DNA of 64,000 bases from Acidiphilium rubrum (GTDB lineage Bacteria; Pseudomonadota; Alphaproteobacteria; Acetobacterales; Acetobacteraceae): contig NZ_FTNE01000006.1 of the NCBI RefSeq assembly GCF_900156265.1, positions 1 to 64,000 on the forward strand, given 5' to 3'. Numbering within the stretch: the stretch's first letter is position 1; each line of letters opens with the position of its first letter. The position numbers and the translations under genes were made by a program. Below, one piece after another: positions 33,597 to 42,113 of this stretch. Under the pieces are notes generated by a model, which was given only the letters and a program-made list of their open reading frames with translations, was not told where the DNA came from and ran no database searches.

Positions 33597-34858
33597 GCCG
33601 CCAGCCTTTCCAGGATTTTCGGCATCTGCGGCACGCGGCCGATCGGGCCGATGGCGGCGAGGGTGGGTTTGCCGCGGAAAATCCGCGTGGCGACGCGGGT
33701 GATGTCGGCCGCCGTCACGCCGTCGATCTTGGCGACGGTTTCGGCGATCGGCACGACGCGGCCGAATACCTGCCACTGCCGGGCCAGTTGTTCGCAGCGG
33801 CTGCCGGTGGATTCGAGCGACATCAGCATGCCGGCCTTGACCTGCGCGCGGGCGCGGCGAAGCTCGGCCTCGGTGATGCTGTCCTGCACCTTGGCGAGTT
33901 CGCCGAGCGTGACGGGGACGAGTTCGGCGGCTTCGGCCTCGCCGGTGCCGGCGTAGATGCCGAACAGCCCGGCATCGTTGTTGGGCAGGGCGAAGGAGTA
34001 GATCGAATAGACCAGCCCGCGCTTTTCACGGATTTCCTGGAACAGGCGCGAGGACATCCCGCCGCCGAGCAGGGTGGAGAGCAGCATGGCGGCGTGGAAA
34101 TCGGGGTCGCTGTAACCGACCGCGGGAAAGCCGAGCACGATATGCGCCTGATCGAGATCGCGGATTTCGCGATACTCGCCGCCGCCGTAAATGCCGGGGA
34201 TCGGCGGGGTCTGGGTCGCGTTCGGCAGGTCGGCGAAATGCTCGCTGACCAGATCGACCACGCGCTGGTGCTCGAGCTTGCCGGAGGCCGAGACCACGAT
34301 GTTTTTGGGCGTGTAGTGGGCGCGCATGTAGCGCTGCAGCACGTCGGGCGAGAGCGATTTGATGATGCTCTCGGTGCCCAGCGTGGGCCAGCCCATCGGT
34401 TGGCCGGGATAGGCGGCCTGTTGGAAATGGTCGAACACGATGTCGTCCGGCGTGTCGTTCGCCTGGCCGATTTCCTGCAGGATCACGCCGCGCTCGCGCT
34501 CGAATTCGCCAGCATCGAAGGTGGAATGGCAGAGGATGTCGCCGATGATGTCGATGCCGAGCGGGAGATCGTCCTTCAGCATCTTGACGTAATAGGCGGT
34601 CTGCTCGCGCGAGGTGTAGGCGTTGATATGGCCGCCGACATCCTCGACCGCTTCGGCGATTTCCACCGCGTTCCGCTTTTCGGTGCCCTTGAACGCCATG
34701 TGTTCGAGAAAATGTGACACGCCGTTTTCCGGCGCGGTTTCGTGGCGCGTGCCGACGCCGGCATAGGCGCCGAACGAGACCGTTTCCACCCGCTCCATCC
34801 GTTCGGTGATGATGGTGAGGCCGGAATCGAGATGGGTGATCTGAACACCGTCGGTCAT
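33593..34858 (-). CDS. M16-family zinc protease (mitochondrial processing peptidase-like)
   Basis: 421 residues. The inverted zinc motif HXXEH is HFLEH at 49-53, and the third ligand Glu lies in EFERERGVILQEI. The processing-peptidase style is visible in GVGTRHETAPENGVSHF, GGHINAYTSREQTAYYVK, and a C-terminal half with MSSRLFQEIREKRGLVYSIYS. It is a single chain of the half-size (beta-like) type, common in alphaproteobacteria beside thrC. Start and stop overlap thrC and pmbA (ATGA both), so thrC, this gene and pmbA form one unit. Confidence 0.93.
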   Translation of the reverse strand: MTDGVQITHLDSGLTIITERMERVETVSFGAYAGVGTRHETAPENGVSHFLEHMAFKGTEKRNAVEIAEAVEDVGGHINAYTSREQTAYYVKMLKDDLPLGIDIIGDILCHSTFDAGEFERERGVILQEIGQANDTPDDIVFDHFQQAAYPGQPMGWPTLGTESIIKSLSPDVLQRYMRAHYTPKNIVVSASGKLEHQRVVDLVSEHFADLPNATQTPPIPGIYGGGEYREIRDLDQAHIVLGFPAVGYSDPDFHAAMLLSTLLGGGMSSRLFQEIREKRGLVYSIYSFALPNNDAGLFGIYAGTGEAEAAELVPVTLGELAKVQDSITEAELRRARAQVKAGMLMSLESTGSRCEQLARQWQVFGRVVPIAETVAKIDGVTAADITRVATRIFRGKPTLAAIGPIGRVPQMPKILERLAA

Positions 34859-36261
34859 GCATTGTTCCTATGCGCGAAATTGCGAACCAGCGCTTGCACC
34901 TCGGCGAGGCGCTTGCTGGAGCGCTGAAAGACTTCAGGACGATGATATAGGTCTTTTAAAGGTTCGGGGAGAGAGGGGCGGATGCCGATTGCGCGTTCCA
35001 TCGCATCGGGGAATTTGGCCGGATGCGCGGTGGCGGCCGCGATGACCGGCATGCCGATCGGGCCGCAGGCGCGCGCGGCGGCAATGCCGATGGCGGTATG
35101 CGGCTCGGCGATGTAGCCGTAATCGCGCTTGATCCGGCCGATTTCCGCCAATGTCGCCGCATCGTCGAGCGCAAAGCCGGTGAATTCGCGGCGGACCGCG
35201 CGCCAGACCGGGTCGGGCACCGCCATGCGGCCGGTGGTGCGGAAATCGGCCATGGTGCGGGCTGTCACGCTTGCGTCGCGGTGCAGGAATTCGAACAGCA
35301 GGCGCTCGAAATTCGAGCTGACCTGAATATCCATCGAGGGTGAGACGGTTTCGACCACGCCGGCCGTGCTCATGTCGTTGCCGGCGAGGAAACGGGCCAA
35401 AATGTCGTTCGCGTTGCTGCCGACGATGAAGCGCGCGATCGGCACGCCCATCTGCCTGGCGGCCCAGGCGGCCAGGACATTGCCAAAATTGCCGGTCGGC
35501 ACCGCTACCGCGACCGCGCGGTCCGGCGCGCCGAGGGCGAGGGCGGCGGCGACGAAATAGGGGATCTGGCCGGCGATGCGCGCCCAGTTGATCGAGTTGA
35601 CCGCGGAAAGCCGCATGTCCGTGCGGAACGGCGCATCGGCGAACATCGCTTTCACGAGGTCCTGGCAATCGTCGAAATTGCCGCCGACCGCGATGTTGAG
35701 CACGTTGGGGGCGCGCACCGTCGTCATCTGCCGGCGCTGCACCGCGGACGTGCGGCCTTCGGGGTGCAAAATGGCGATGTCGACGCGCGAGCGGTCGCGG
35801 CACGCCTCGATCGCGGCGGACCCGGTGTCCCCCGATGTCGCGCCCACGATCATCACGCGCTCGTCGCGCGCCTCCAGCACATGATCGAACAGACGGCCGG
35901 CCACCTGCAAGGCCAGATCCTTGAACGCGAGCGTCGGGCCATGGAACAGTTCGAGGGCGAATAGCCCAGGCTCCAACTGCACCAGCGGAACCACCGCTGC
36001 ACGGTCGAACCCGCGATAGGCCGCCCGGCACATGCCCTGCAGATCATCGACCGAAACCGCGCCGCCACACACGAACGGCGCCATGACGCGTGCCGCCAGT
36101 TCCGCATACGGCAGGCCACGCATCGCGCGCAGCTCGGCAGGCGAAAAGACCGGCCATTCATCGGGCACGAACAACCCGCCATCCTCAGCCAGCCCGGCGA
36201 GCAACACCCCGTCGAACGTCCGGGCCGGGGCCACCCCACGCGTCGAAATGTAACGCATCAC
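34855..36261 (-). CDS. thrC: Threonine synthase
   Basis: 468 residues, of the longer fungal/proteobacterial type. STRGVAPARTFDGVLLAGLAEDGGLFVP is the N-terminal signature. The PLP-binding Lys sits in HGPTLAFKDLALQ, and VGATSGDTGSAAIEA is the phosphate loop. It converts O-phosphohomoserine to threonine. It is the first gene of thrC / M16 protease / pmbA. The promoter must lie in the ~30 bases before the inverted-repeat element at 36291 or within that element. Confidence 0.95.
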   Translation of the reverse strand: MMRYISTRGVAPARTFDGVLLAGLAEDGGLFVPDEWPVFSPAELRAMRGLPYAELAARVMAPFVCGGAVSVDDLQGMCRAAYRGFDRAAVVPLVQLEPGLFALELFHGPTLAFKDLALQVAGRLFDHVLEARDERVMIVGATSGDTGSAAIEACRDRSRVDIAILHPEGRTSAVQRRQMTTVRAPNVLNIAVGGNFDDCQDLVKAMFADAPFRTDMRLSAVNSINWARIAGQIPYFVAAALALGAPDRAVAVAVPTGNFGNVLAAWAARQMGVPIARFIVGSNANDILARFLAGNDMSTAGVVETVSPSMDIQVSSNFERLLFEFLHRDASVTARTMADFRTTGRMAVPDPVWRAVRREFTGFALDDAATLAEIGRIKRDYGYIAEPHTAIGIAAARACGPIGMPVIAAATAHPAKFPDAMERAIGIRPSLPEPLKDLYHRPEVFQRSSKRLAEVQALVRNFAHRNNA

Positions 36262-36290
36262 TCGGTCCTTAATGCATGGTCGGTTAGCAA

Positions 36291-36478
36291 GGCCAGGGGC
36301 TCTGCCCCTGGACCCCGTTAAAGGCGGAGCCTTTAAAATCCATTAGTTTTAGGCAAGGGGAGGGCGACCCAGGTCAGATCGACGGAAAATCCCAGGCAGC
36401 GCCCTCCCCTTGCCTAAAACTAGCGGGTTCTAAGGGCTAAGCCCTTAGCGGGGGTCCAGGGGGCAGAGCCCCCTGGCC
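36291..36478. mobile_element. Nested inverted-repeat element, MITE-like
   Basis: 188 bases with no coding capacity, between thrC and secB. The outer arms are 36291-36316 and 36451-36478 (GGCCAGGGGCTCTGCCCC... and its near-exact complement with two one-base indels). Each outer arm is itself a hairpin (CCAGGGGC/GCCCCTGG). Inside lie two small hairpins (TTAAAGGC/GCCTTTAA and CTAAGGGC/GCCCTTAG), then a perfect 22-base inner arm pair (36345-36366 and 36400-36421, TTTTAGGCAAGGGGAGGGCG core) around a 33-base centre. No transposase and no obvious target duplication are seen. Confidence 0.75.
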
Positions 36479-36489
36479 TTCTTAACCGT

Positions 36490-36990
36490 TCAGGCATTCG
36501 CAACGGGTGCAGCGTCCATCTGTTCGCGGCGGGATTGCCAGAGGCCGACGAAATCGACGGGGCCGAGCATGACGGGGGGGAAGCCGCCGTCGCGCGTGAC
36601 ATCGGCGAGGATGTTGCGGGCGAAGGGGAACAGCAGGCGCGGGCATTCGACCAGCAGGACGGGTTCGACCTGGTTATCCGGGATGCCGGTGAGGGTGAAG
36701 ATGCCGGAGTAGGAGAGGTCGGCGATGAAGACGGTCATGTCTTTGCCGGGTTCGGCGCCGTTGGTGGATTCGGCGGGCGCGGGGATGGTGGCCTCCGCGC
36801 GGGTGGCGAGGGTGACTTCGTAGACGTTCTGGTCGTCCTGGATGCGGCGGACCTGGACGTCGAGGTTGATGTTCACCGAGGGGGGCTGGCGCAGGATGGT
36901 ATAGATTGCCGGTGCGTTGGGGACTTCGAAGCTGAGGTCTTTGGTGTATTGGATGTTGAGGGTGAGCGGCGGGGTCTGGGTTTCGGACAT
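36490..36990 (-). CDS. secB: Protein-export chaperone SecB
   Basis: 166 residues from ATG 36990. The SecB fold is seen in LNIQYTKDLSFEVPNAPAIY, NINLDVQVRRIQDDQNVYEVTLAT, FIADLSYSGIFTL and VLLVECPRLLFPFARNILADVTRDGGFPPVMLGPVDF; the last is the most conserved segment. It holds preproteins unfolded and hands them to SecA. The long open frame upstream of this Met is a shadow of argC on the other strand. Confidence 0.96.
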   Translation of the reverse strand: MSETQTPPLTLNIQYTKDLSFEVPNAPAIYTILRQPPSVNINLDVQVRRIQDDQNVYEVTLATRAEATIPAPAESTNGAEPGKDMTVFIADLSYSGIFTLTGIPDNQVEPVLLVECPRLLFPFARNILADVTRDGGFPPVMLGPVDFVGLWQSRREQMDAAPVANA

Positions 36991-37083
36991 TACGATTGGC
37001 TCCATCTGAACATATGCGATCCGGTTGGGCGCCCGCCTAGCACGGTGTTGATTTTGGTGCCAGCATGGGGGCGGAGAAAAGCC

Positions 37084-38034
37084 ATGAGCAAGCGTGTTTT
37101 CATCGACGGCGAGGCCGGGACCACGGGGTTGCAGATTGTCGAGCGGTTGCGACGGCTCGATGGTGTCGTGGTGCAGAGCCTGGATTTGCACGCGCGCAAG
37201 GACAATGCGGCGCGCCGGGCGATGATGGCATCGGTCGATCTGGTGGTGTTGTGCCTGCCGGATGAGGCGGCGCGCGAGGCGGCGGACATGGTCGAGGGGC
37301 TCGGCAGTGCGGCGCCGCGGTTGCTGGATGCGAGTTCGGCGCATCGGGTCGCCAACGGCTGGGTGTACGGGTTTGCCGAGATGGTGCCCGGGCAGGCGGG
37401 CGCGATTGCGCAGGCGGCGCGGGTTTCGAATCCGGGGTGTTATGCGACCGGGGCGGTGGCGTTGCTGCGGCCCTTGGTCGATGCGGGGTTGGTGCCGGCG
37501 GATCATCCGCTGACGATCAATGCGGTGTCGGGCTATTCGGGTGGCGGCAAGGCGTTGATTGCGGACCATGAGCGCGATGGCGGGCCGGCGTTCGGGCTTT
37601 ATGGGCTGTCGTTGAATCATAAGCATATTCCGGAAATCGAGCGCCATGGCAGCCTGGCGCGGCGGCCGATTTTTGTGCCCTCCGTCGGGCATTTTCGCCA
37701 GGGGATGCTGGTTTCGGTGCCGCTGCATCTGGATGCGTTGCCGGGCCGGCCGACCGCGCGCGAGATCGGGTGTGCGCTGGTGGGGCACTATGAGGGTGCG
37801 GCGCAAGTGCGGGTGCGGATGACGCAGGTTGAGCAGCGGCTCTATGTCGAAGCTGCGGCGGGGTCGGATGTGATGGAGTTGTTCGTGTTCGAGAACGAGG
37901 CCGCGAGCCAGGTGGTGCTGGTGGCGCGGCTGGATAATCTGGGCAAGGGCGCGGCGGGTGCTGCGGTGCAGAATATCGGGCTGATGCTGGGGCTCGGGGT
38001 AACGGCTTGGGCAGCGGAGCGCGTGCCGGCCTGA
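37084..38034 (+). CDS. argC: N-acetyl-gamma-glutamyl-phosphate reductase, short type
   Basis: 316 residues from ATG 37084, with GGAG upstream. VFIDGEAGTTGLQIVERL is the NADP-binding start of the type 2 (short) ArgC. SNPGCYATGAVALLRPL carries the catalytic Cys, and GKALIADHERDGGP and HKHIPEIERHGSL follow. It reduces N-acetylglutamyl phosphate in arginine synthesis. It is divergent from secB and about 90 bases away, and is isolated from other arg genes. Confidence 0.94.
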   Translation: MSKRVFIDGEAGTTGLQIVERLRRLDGVVVQSLDLHARKDNAARRAMMASVDLVVLCLPDEAAREAADMVEGLGSAAPRLLDASSAHRVANGWVYGFAEMVPGQAGAIAQAARVSNPGCYATGAVALLRPLVDAGLVPADHPLTINAVSGYSGGGKALIADHERDGGPAFGLYGLSLNHKHIPEIERHGSLARRPIFVPSVGHFRQGMLVSVPLHLDALPGRPTAREIGCALVGHYEGAAQVRVRMTQVEQRLYVEAAAGSDVMELFVFENEAASQVVLVARLDNLGKGAAGAAVQNIGLMLGLGVTAWAAERVPA

Positions 38035-38087
38035 GCTTGACCGGCGCGGTTGCCTCGGCAACATTGATGGCGACTGGAGGGCAAATC

Positions 38088-38621
38088 ATGCGTTTGTTCG
38101 TCGCCCTTGATCTGCCGTGGGAGGTCAAGCAGACCCTGGCGGGGTTTGCGTTCAACCTGCCGGGGGCGCGCTGGGTGCCGGCGCAGAACATGCATCTGAC
38201 GCTGCGGTTCATCGGCGAGGCCAAGCGGCTGGAAGCCGAGGAGATCGATCATGCGCTGGCGGCGATCCGCGGACGCGGGTTTTCACTGGTGCTGACCGGG
38301 GCGGGCTGGTTCGAGAAGGCGGGGCGGGTTTCGGCGTTGTGGGTCGGCGTCGAGCGCAACGAGTCGTTGCTGCATCTGCAGGCGAAGATCGAGACCGCGC
38401 TGCGCCGCATCGGGCTGGCGGCGGAGCGGCGGCGCTATACGCCGCATGTGACGCTGGCGCGGATGGACATGCCGATCGGGCCACGGTTTGCGGAATTCGT
38501 GCAGAGCCGGAATTTGTATCGTTCACCGCCGATCGCGGTCGAGCATATCACGCTGTTCAGTTCGCATCTGGGCGATGCGCACCCTGAATATACCGCCGAG
38601 GTCGAGTATTCGCTCGGTTGA
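38088..38621 (+). CDS. thpR: RNA 2',3'-cyclic phosphodiesterase (2H family)
   Basis: 177 residues from ATG 38088, with GGAGG eight bases upstream. The two HxTx motifs of the 2H phosphoesterases are HLTLRF (near residue 46) and HVTLAR (near 126). The protein begins MRLFVALDLPWEVK, typical for ThpR. It opens 2',3'-cyclic phosphates on RNA ends and was formerly called 2'-5' RNA ligase. It starts 54 bases after argC. Confidence 0.93.
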   Translation: MRLFVALDLPWEVKQTLAGFAFNLPGARWVPAQNMHLTLRFIGEAKRLEAEEIDHALAAIRGRGFSLVLTGAGWFEKAGRVSALWVGVERNESLLHLQAKIETALRRIGLAAERRRYTPHVTLARMDMPIGPRFAEFVQSRNLYRSPPIAVEHITLFSSHLGDAHPEYTAEVEYSLG

Positions 38622-38700
38622 GCTGTAAACTTCAGCGGATATTAACTTTTTCGGATTATCGATTGCCGGTATCGCGTTCAAGCCGGTTTTTGAGAGTTCG

Positions 38701-40140
38701 ATGATTTCAATGATGGTTGTTGCGCTGGTCGGTTTCGGGATTCTGGCCGCCATTTCGGCGGTTTATATTCATGATCGGCGGCAGACGACGCATACGATTT
38801 TGCGTAATTTTCCGGTGATCGGGCATTTCCGGTATTTTGCGGAAACCTGGGGCGAGTACATGCGCCAGTATCAATACCTGCCGGACTGGGCGGAGCGGCC
38901 GTTCAATCGGCTCGAACGATCCTGGGTGTATCGGTCGGCCAAGGGCGTTTCGAATCTGGTGAATTTCGGCAGCGAGACGGTGCCGAGTTTTATTTTCCGC
39001 AACGCGCCGTTTCCGGTGCTCGATGAGGAAAAGCGGCACTATGGCGGCAAGCTGATCGGGGTTGCGGCGGGGCCGGGCGCGTGCCGGACGCCGTTTCTGG
39101 CGCGGCATGTTTTTAATATCAGCGGCATGAGCTACGGCGCCTTGAGCCATGCGGCGGTGCTGGCGCTATCGAAAGGGGCGCGGCTGGGCGGCATCTGGAT
39201 GAGTACGGGCGAGGGTGGGCTATCCGATTATCATCTGGCCGGCGGCGGTGATCTGATCATGCAGATCGGCACGGCGAAGTATGGGGTGCGCGATGGTGCT
39301 GGGGCGCTCTCCGATGACCGGTTGCGGGCGATTGCGGCGCATGAGCAGGTGCGGATGTTCGAGGTCAAGCTGGCGCAAGGGGCGAAGCCAGGCAAGGGCG
39401 GGATTTTGCCGGCGGGCAAGGTGACGGCGGAGATTGCGGCGATTCGCGGCATTCCGGAGGGTGAGGCGAGTATCAGCCCGAACCGGCATCATGACATCGG
39501 CAGTATTGCCGAGTTGGGTGCCTTCGTTGCGCGGGTGCGCGCGGTGACGGGCAAGCCGGTGGGGGTGAAGTTCGTGGTGGGCGATATCGCGTTCGTCGAA
39601 GAGTGGTTCGCCGATTGTGTGGTTCATCCGGAGCATTGCCCGGATTTTGTGCAGGTGGATGGCGGTGAGGGCGGGACCGGCGCTGCACCGGCGCCGCTGG
39701 CGGATTATGTCGGATTGCCGATCACCCAGGCGCTGCCGCTGGTGGCGGCGGTACGGGCGCGGCATGGGCTTAGCGATCGGGTGCGGATTGTGGCGTCGGG
39801 CAAGTTGATCACGCCGGACAAGGTGGCGTGGGCTTTGTGTATGGGGGCGGATTTCGTCAGTTCGGCGCGCGGGTTCATGTTCAGCCTGGGGTGTATTCAG
39901 GCAATGAAATGCGGCTCGGGGCGTTGCCCGACCGGCGTGACGGCGGTGGAGCCCAAGTTGATCGCCGGGCTCGATCCTGCGGACAAGGCGGTGCGGGTGG
40001 CGAATTATGCCCGGCAGATCATCGATGAGGTCGAGATGATCGCGCATTCTTGCGGACTGACAGATGCGGCCTGGTTCGAGCCGCGGCATGTGACGGAGAT
40101 CGAGCGCGGCGTCGGCGGTTTCCGTGCCCCATCGACGTAG
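38701..40140 (+). CDS. GltB-like FMN-binding glutamate synthase domain protein, membrane-anchored
   Basis: 479 residues. One N-terminal membrane helix (MMVVALVGFGILAAISAVYIH) is followed by the central and FMN domain of glutamate synthase large subunit: NISGMSYGALSHAAVLALSKGA, STGEGGLSDYH, ISPNRHHDIGSIAEL, and VQVDGGEGGTGAAPAPLADYVGLP. The 3Fe-4S cluster motif C-x5-C-x4-C is present as CIQAMKCGSGRCPTG. The amidotransferase domain is absent, so it is not a glutamine-dependent GOGAT. Related stand-alone proteins are thought to use ammonia or to act as redox enzymes; the reaction is unknown. Confidence 0.87.
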   Translation: MISMMVVALVGFGILAAISAVYIHDRRQTTHTILRNFPVIGHFRYFAETWGEYMRQYQYLPDWAERPFNRLERSWVYRSAKGVSNLVNFGSETVPSFIFRNAPFPVLDEEKRHYGGKLIGVAAGPGACRTPFLARHVFNISGMSYGALSHAAVLALSKGARLGGIWMSTGEGGLSDYHLAGGGDLIMQIGTAKYGVRDGAGALSDDRLRAIAAHEQVRMFEVKLAQGAKPGKGGILPAGKVTAEIAAIRGIPEGEASISPNRHHDIGSIAELGAFVARVRAVTGKPVGVKFVVGDIAFVEEWFADCVVHPEHCPDFVQVDGGEGGTGAAPAPLADYVGLPITQALPLVAAVRARHGLSDRVRIVASGKLITPDKVAWALCMGADFVSSARGFMFSLGCIQAMKCGSGRCPTGVTAVEPKLIAGLDPADKAVRVANYARQIIDEVEMIAHSCGLTDAAWFEPRHVTEIERGVGGFRAPST

Positions 40141-40199
40141 TCGCAGGAACCTGATCCCGATCGGTTCCAAGTCGATCGCCAGTTTAAAAAAAGTTTGTT

Positions 40200-40222
40200 G
40201 GTTCTTTTTTTCAAAAAAGACC
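40200..40222 (-). repeat. T/A-stem inverted repeat, imperfect
   Basis: GGTTCTTTTTTT and AAAAAAGACC arms; one A is missing from the right arm relative to GGTTC/GAACC copies. It lies between the convergent GltB-like and slipin genes. Confidence 0.65.
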
Positions 40223-40231
40223 TGCTTGGCT

Positions 40232-41056
40232 TCAACTTTCCTTCGCCTTGATCACGCCGCTCATCGCATTTGCCAGATCGGTCGGGATCAGGATCGTGGT
40301 GCCCTTATTTTTATTCATCTCATAGATCAGGTTCATCTGCCGGATTTTCAGGGCGGCGGGGTTGGCGGCGTAGATGTCGCCGGCGCGGACGATTTGTTCG
40401 GCGATGGCGACTTCGGAGCTGGCGAGGGTGACGCGGGCCTGTTTTTCCTTTTCGGCCTGGGCGTTACGGCTCATCGCGTCGTTCAGCTCGGCGGGAATGC
40501 GCACGTCGCGGATCTGCACGCCGATGCCGCCGATGCCCCAGTCCTGCGATTTATCGGCGATGACGGTGCGGATGCGCTGGTCCATCTGTTCGCGGTTGCC
40601 GAGGATTTCGGCGAGCGACATGCCGCTGATGGTTTCGCGCAGCGAGGTTTGGGCGACCTGGCTGATCATGGCGCGGTAGTCGAGCAATTCGGTGGCAACG
40701 CGTTTCACGTCTTCGACTTTCCAGAACAGGATGGAATCGACCGCGACGGAGACGCCATCGAGCGTGAGGGTGTTTTCGGCGCTGATGACGGTGCTTTGCT
40801 TGCGGGTATCGACGGCGACGTAGATGGTTTCGATGACCGGAATGATGAAGAAGGCGCCGGGGCCGCGGATGCCGGCGAAGCGGCCGAGGCGGAGGACGAC
40901 GGCGCGTTCCCATTCATTTGCCATGCGCAGGGACAGAGCGACGCCGGCGCCGATCAGGATGAGGATGACACCGGGGCCGAACAGGCGAAGAACGCCGGCC
41001 GCGAGGGCGCCGATGACGATCAGGATGATGGCGATGGCGGCGGCGGATCGGTTCAT
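40232..41056 (-). CDS. SPFH-domain slipin (stomatin-like)
   Basis: 274 residues from ATG 41056. Two hydrophobic stretches at the N-terminus (AAAIAIILIVIGALAAGVL and GVILILIGAGVALSL) anchor it. The SPFH/band 7 domain follows: ANEWERAVVLRLGRFAGIRGPGAFFIIPVIETI, RKQSTVISAENTLTLDGVSVAVDSILFWKV and LLDYRAMISQVAQTSLRETI. The charged helix with AQAEKEKQARVTLASSEVAIAEQ is the family's coiled coil. It organises membrane microdomains. The partner NfeD-type protease that often accompanies slipins is not adjacent. Confidence 0.9.
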   Translation of the reverse strand: MNRSAAAIAIILIVIGALAAGVLRLFGPGVILILIGAGVALSLRMANEWERAVVLRLGRFAGIRGPGAFFIIPVIETIYVAVDTRKQSTVISAENTLTLDGVSVAVDSILFWKVEDVKRVATELLDYRAMISQVAQTSLRETISGMSLAEILGNREQMDQRIRTVIADKSQDWGIGGIGVQIRDVRIPAELNDAMSRNAQAEKEKQARVTLASSEVAIAEQIVRAGDIYAANPAALKIRQMNLIYEMNKNKGTTILIPTDLANAMSGVIKAKES

Positions 41057-41104
41057 GACATGCGCCTGTCGGTGATGGGCGACCCGGGGTGCGGGCGGCA
41101 CGGC

Positions 41105-41139
41105 ATTGATGAATTATTCTTAAGAAAATTTTCGTCAAT
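41105..41139 (-). terminator. AT-rich hairpin downstream of tRNA-Cys
   Basis: ATTGATGAA (41105-41113) and TTCGTCAAT (41131-41139) pair with one wobble, with an internal palindrome TTCTTAAGAA (41117-41126). It lies 12 bases beyond the tRNA 3' end. It is a possible terminator or processing signal; it lacks a clean T tract. Confidence 0.4.
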
Positions 41140-41151
41140 GGCATCGTGCGT

Positions 41152-41225
41152 TGGAGGTCCGGGCCGGAATCGAACCGGCATACGCGGATTTGCAGTCCGC
41201 TACATCACCACTCTGCCACCGGACC
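41152..41225 (-). tRNA. tRNA-Cys (GCA)
   Basis: 74 bases on the minus strand including an encoded CCA. The acceptor stem GGTCCGG/CCGGACC, discriminator T and CCA close the cloverleaf. The anticodon arm is GCGGACTGCAAATCCGC, with GCA at 41193-41191. The T arm has GCCGGTTCGATTCCGGC. The D arm GCAGAGTGGTGATGTAGC is slightly irregular, as usual for tRNA-Cys. Confidence 0.97.
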
Positions 41226-41385
41226 GGGCACGACGATTGCTGGCTTATCGGGCCATCGGCGGTTGGTGGTCAAGACCGGTGGTGCAGAAGAAGGGCAGCG
41301 CGGGGCAGGAATGTTTTGCGAGATCGCGGACTCGCTTTATAGATGATGGCGCTCCCGCGTAGAGGCTTCCGGTTGAAGGACCCCG

Positions 41386-42048
41386 ATGAAGGAAAAAGAC
41401 CGCGATTTCCGCACCGCTCGTGCCTTGATGGTGGATTGTCAGGTCCGGCCGAATAACATCGTCGATGATCGGATCGTGACCGCGATGCGCACGCTGCGCC
41501 GCGAGCGGTTCGTGCCGCCCGCCCTGATCGGGCAGGCGTATAGCGACGCCGAATTGCCGCTGGGCGAAGGGCGGACCATGCCTTCGCCGCTGACCATCGG
41601 CCGGCTTGCGAGCTTTGCGGCGGTGCGGCCGGGCGAGCGGGTATTGGTTATTGGTGCGAACACCGGCTACGGCGCGGCGGTGCTCGCGGCGTGCGGCGGT
41701 GCGGTGGTGGCGCTGGAATCGAGCGCGGATCTGCGCGCGATGGCAACGGCGGCCCTGGCGGGCGAGGCGCCCGAGGTACGGGTGCTGGCGGGGCGGTTGA
41801 GCGAGGGCGCACCACAGCATACCGCGTTCGATGTGATCGTGATCGAGGGTGCGATCGATGTGCTGCCGACGGCACTTGCCAGCCAATTGACGCCGCAGGG
41901 GCGGGTGATTGCGATCGTGCGCCAGCGGGGCGTTGGCCGGATCGTGCGGGCGGAGGTGAGCGGCGGGGGGTTTGCGCAGATTGTGTTGGCCGATTGCCAG
42001 GCCGGTCCGTTGCCTGGGTTCAGCCCCGCGCAGACGTTCGCGTTCTGA
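41386..42048 (+). CDS. Protein-L-isoaspartate O-methyltransferase-like protein
   Basis: 220 residues. MVDCQVRPNNIVDDRIVTAMRTLRRERFVP and TMPSPLTIGRLASF are the PIMT-family N-terminal features. The SAM loop is VLVIGANTGYGAAVLAACG where true PIMTs have G-T-G-S-G-Y, so the loop is altered and the substrate may differ. It precedes tolC by 65 bases, as in many alphaproteobacteria where this gene, tolC, popZ and valS are syntenic. Repair of isoaspartyl residues is the family role; activity here is uncertain. Confidence 0.85.
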   Translation: MKEKDRDFRTARALMVDCQVRPNNIVDDRIVTAMRTLRRERFVPPALIGQAYSDAELPLGEGRTMPSPLTIGRLASFAAVRPGERVLVIGANTGYGAAVLAACGGAVVALESSADLRAMATAALAGEAPEVRVLAGRLSEGAPQHTAFDVIVIEGAIDVLPTALASQLTPQGRVIAIVRQRGVGRIVRAEVSGGGFAQIVLADCQAGPLPGFSPAQTFAF

Positions 42049-42113
42049 TGGAACGATTGACCAGATGCGGCCCGCGTGGCCGGCGTTTTTCCGAGGCTTG
42101 CAGAAGGATGACC

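Noticed and set aside
38707..39150. Open frames antisense to the GltB-like gene
   Set aside because: Arg/His-rich shadows, while the sense strand has an intact Fe-S motif and FMN domain.
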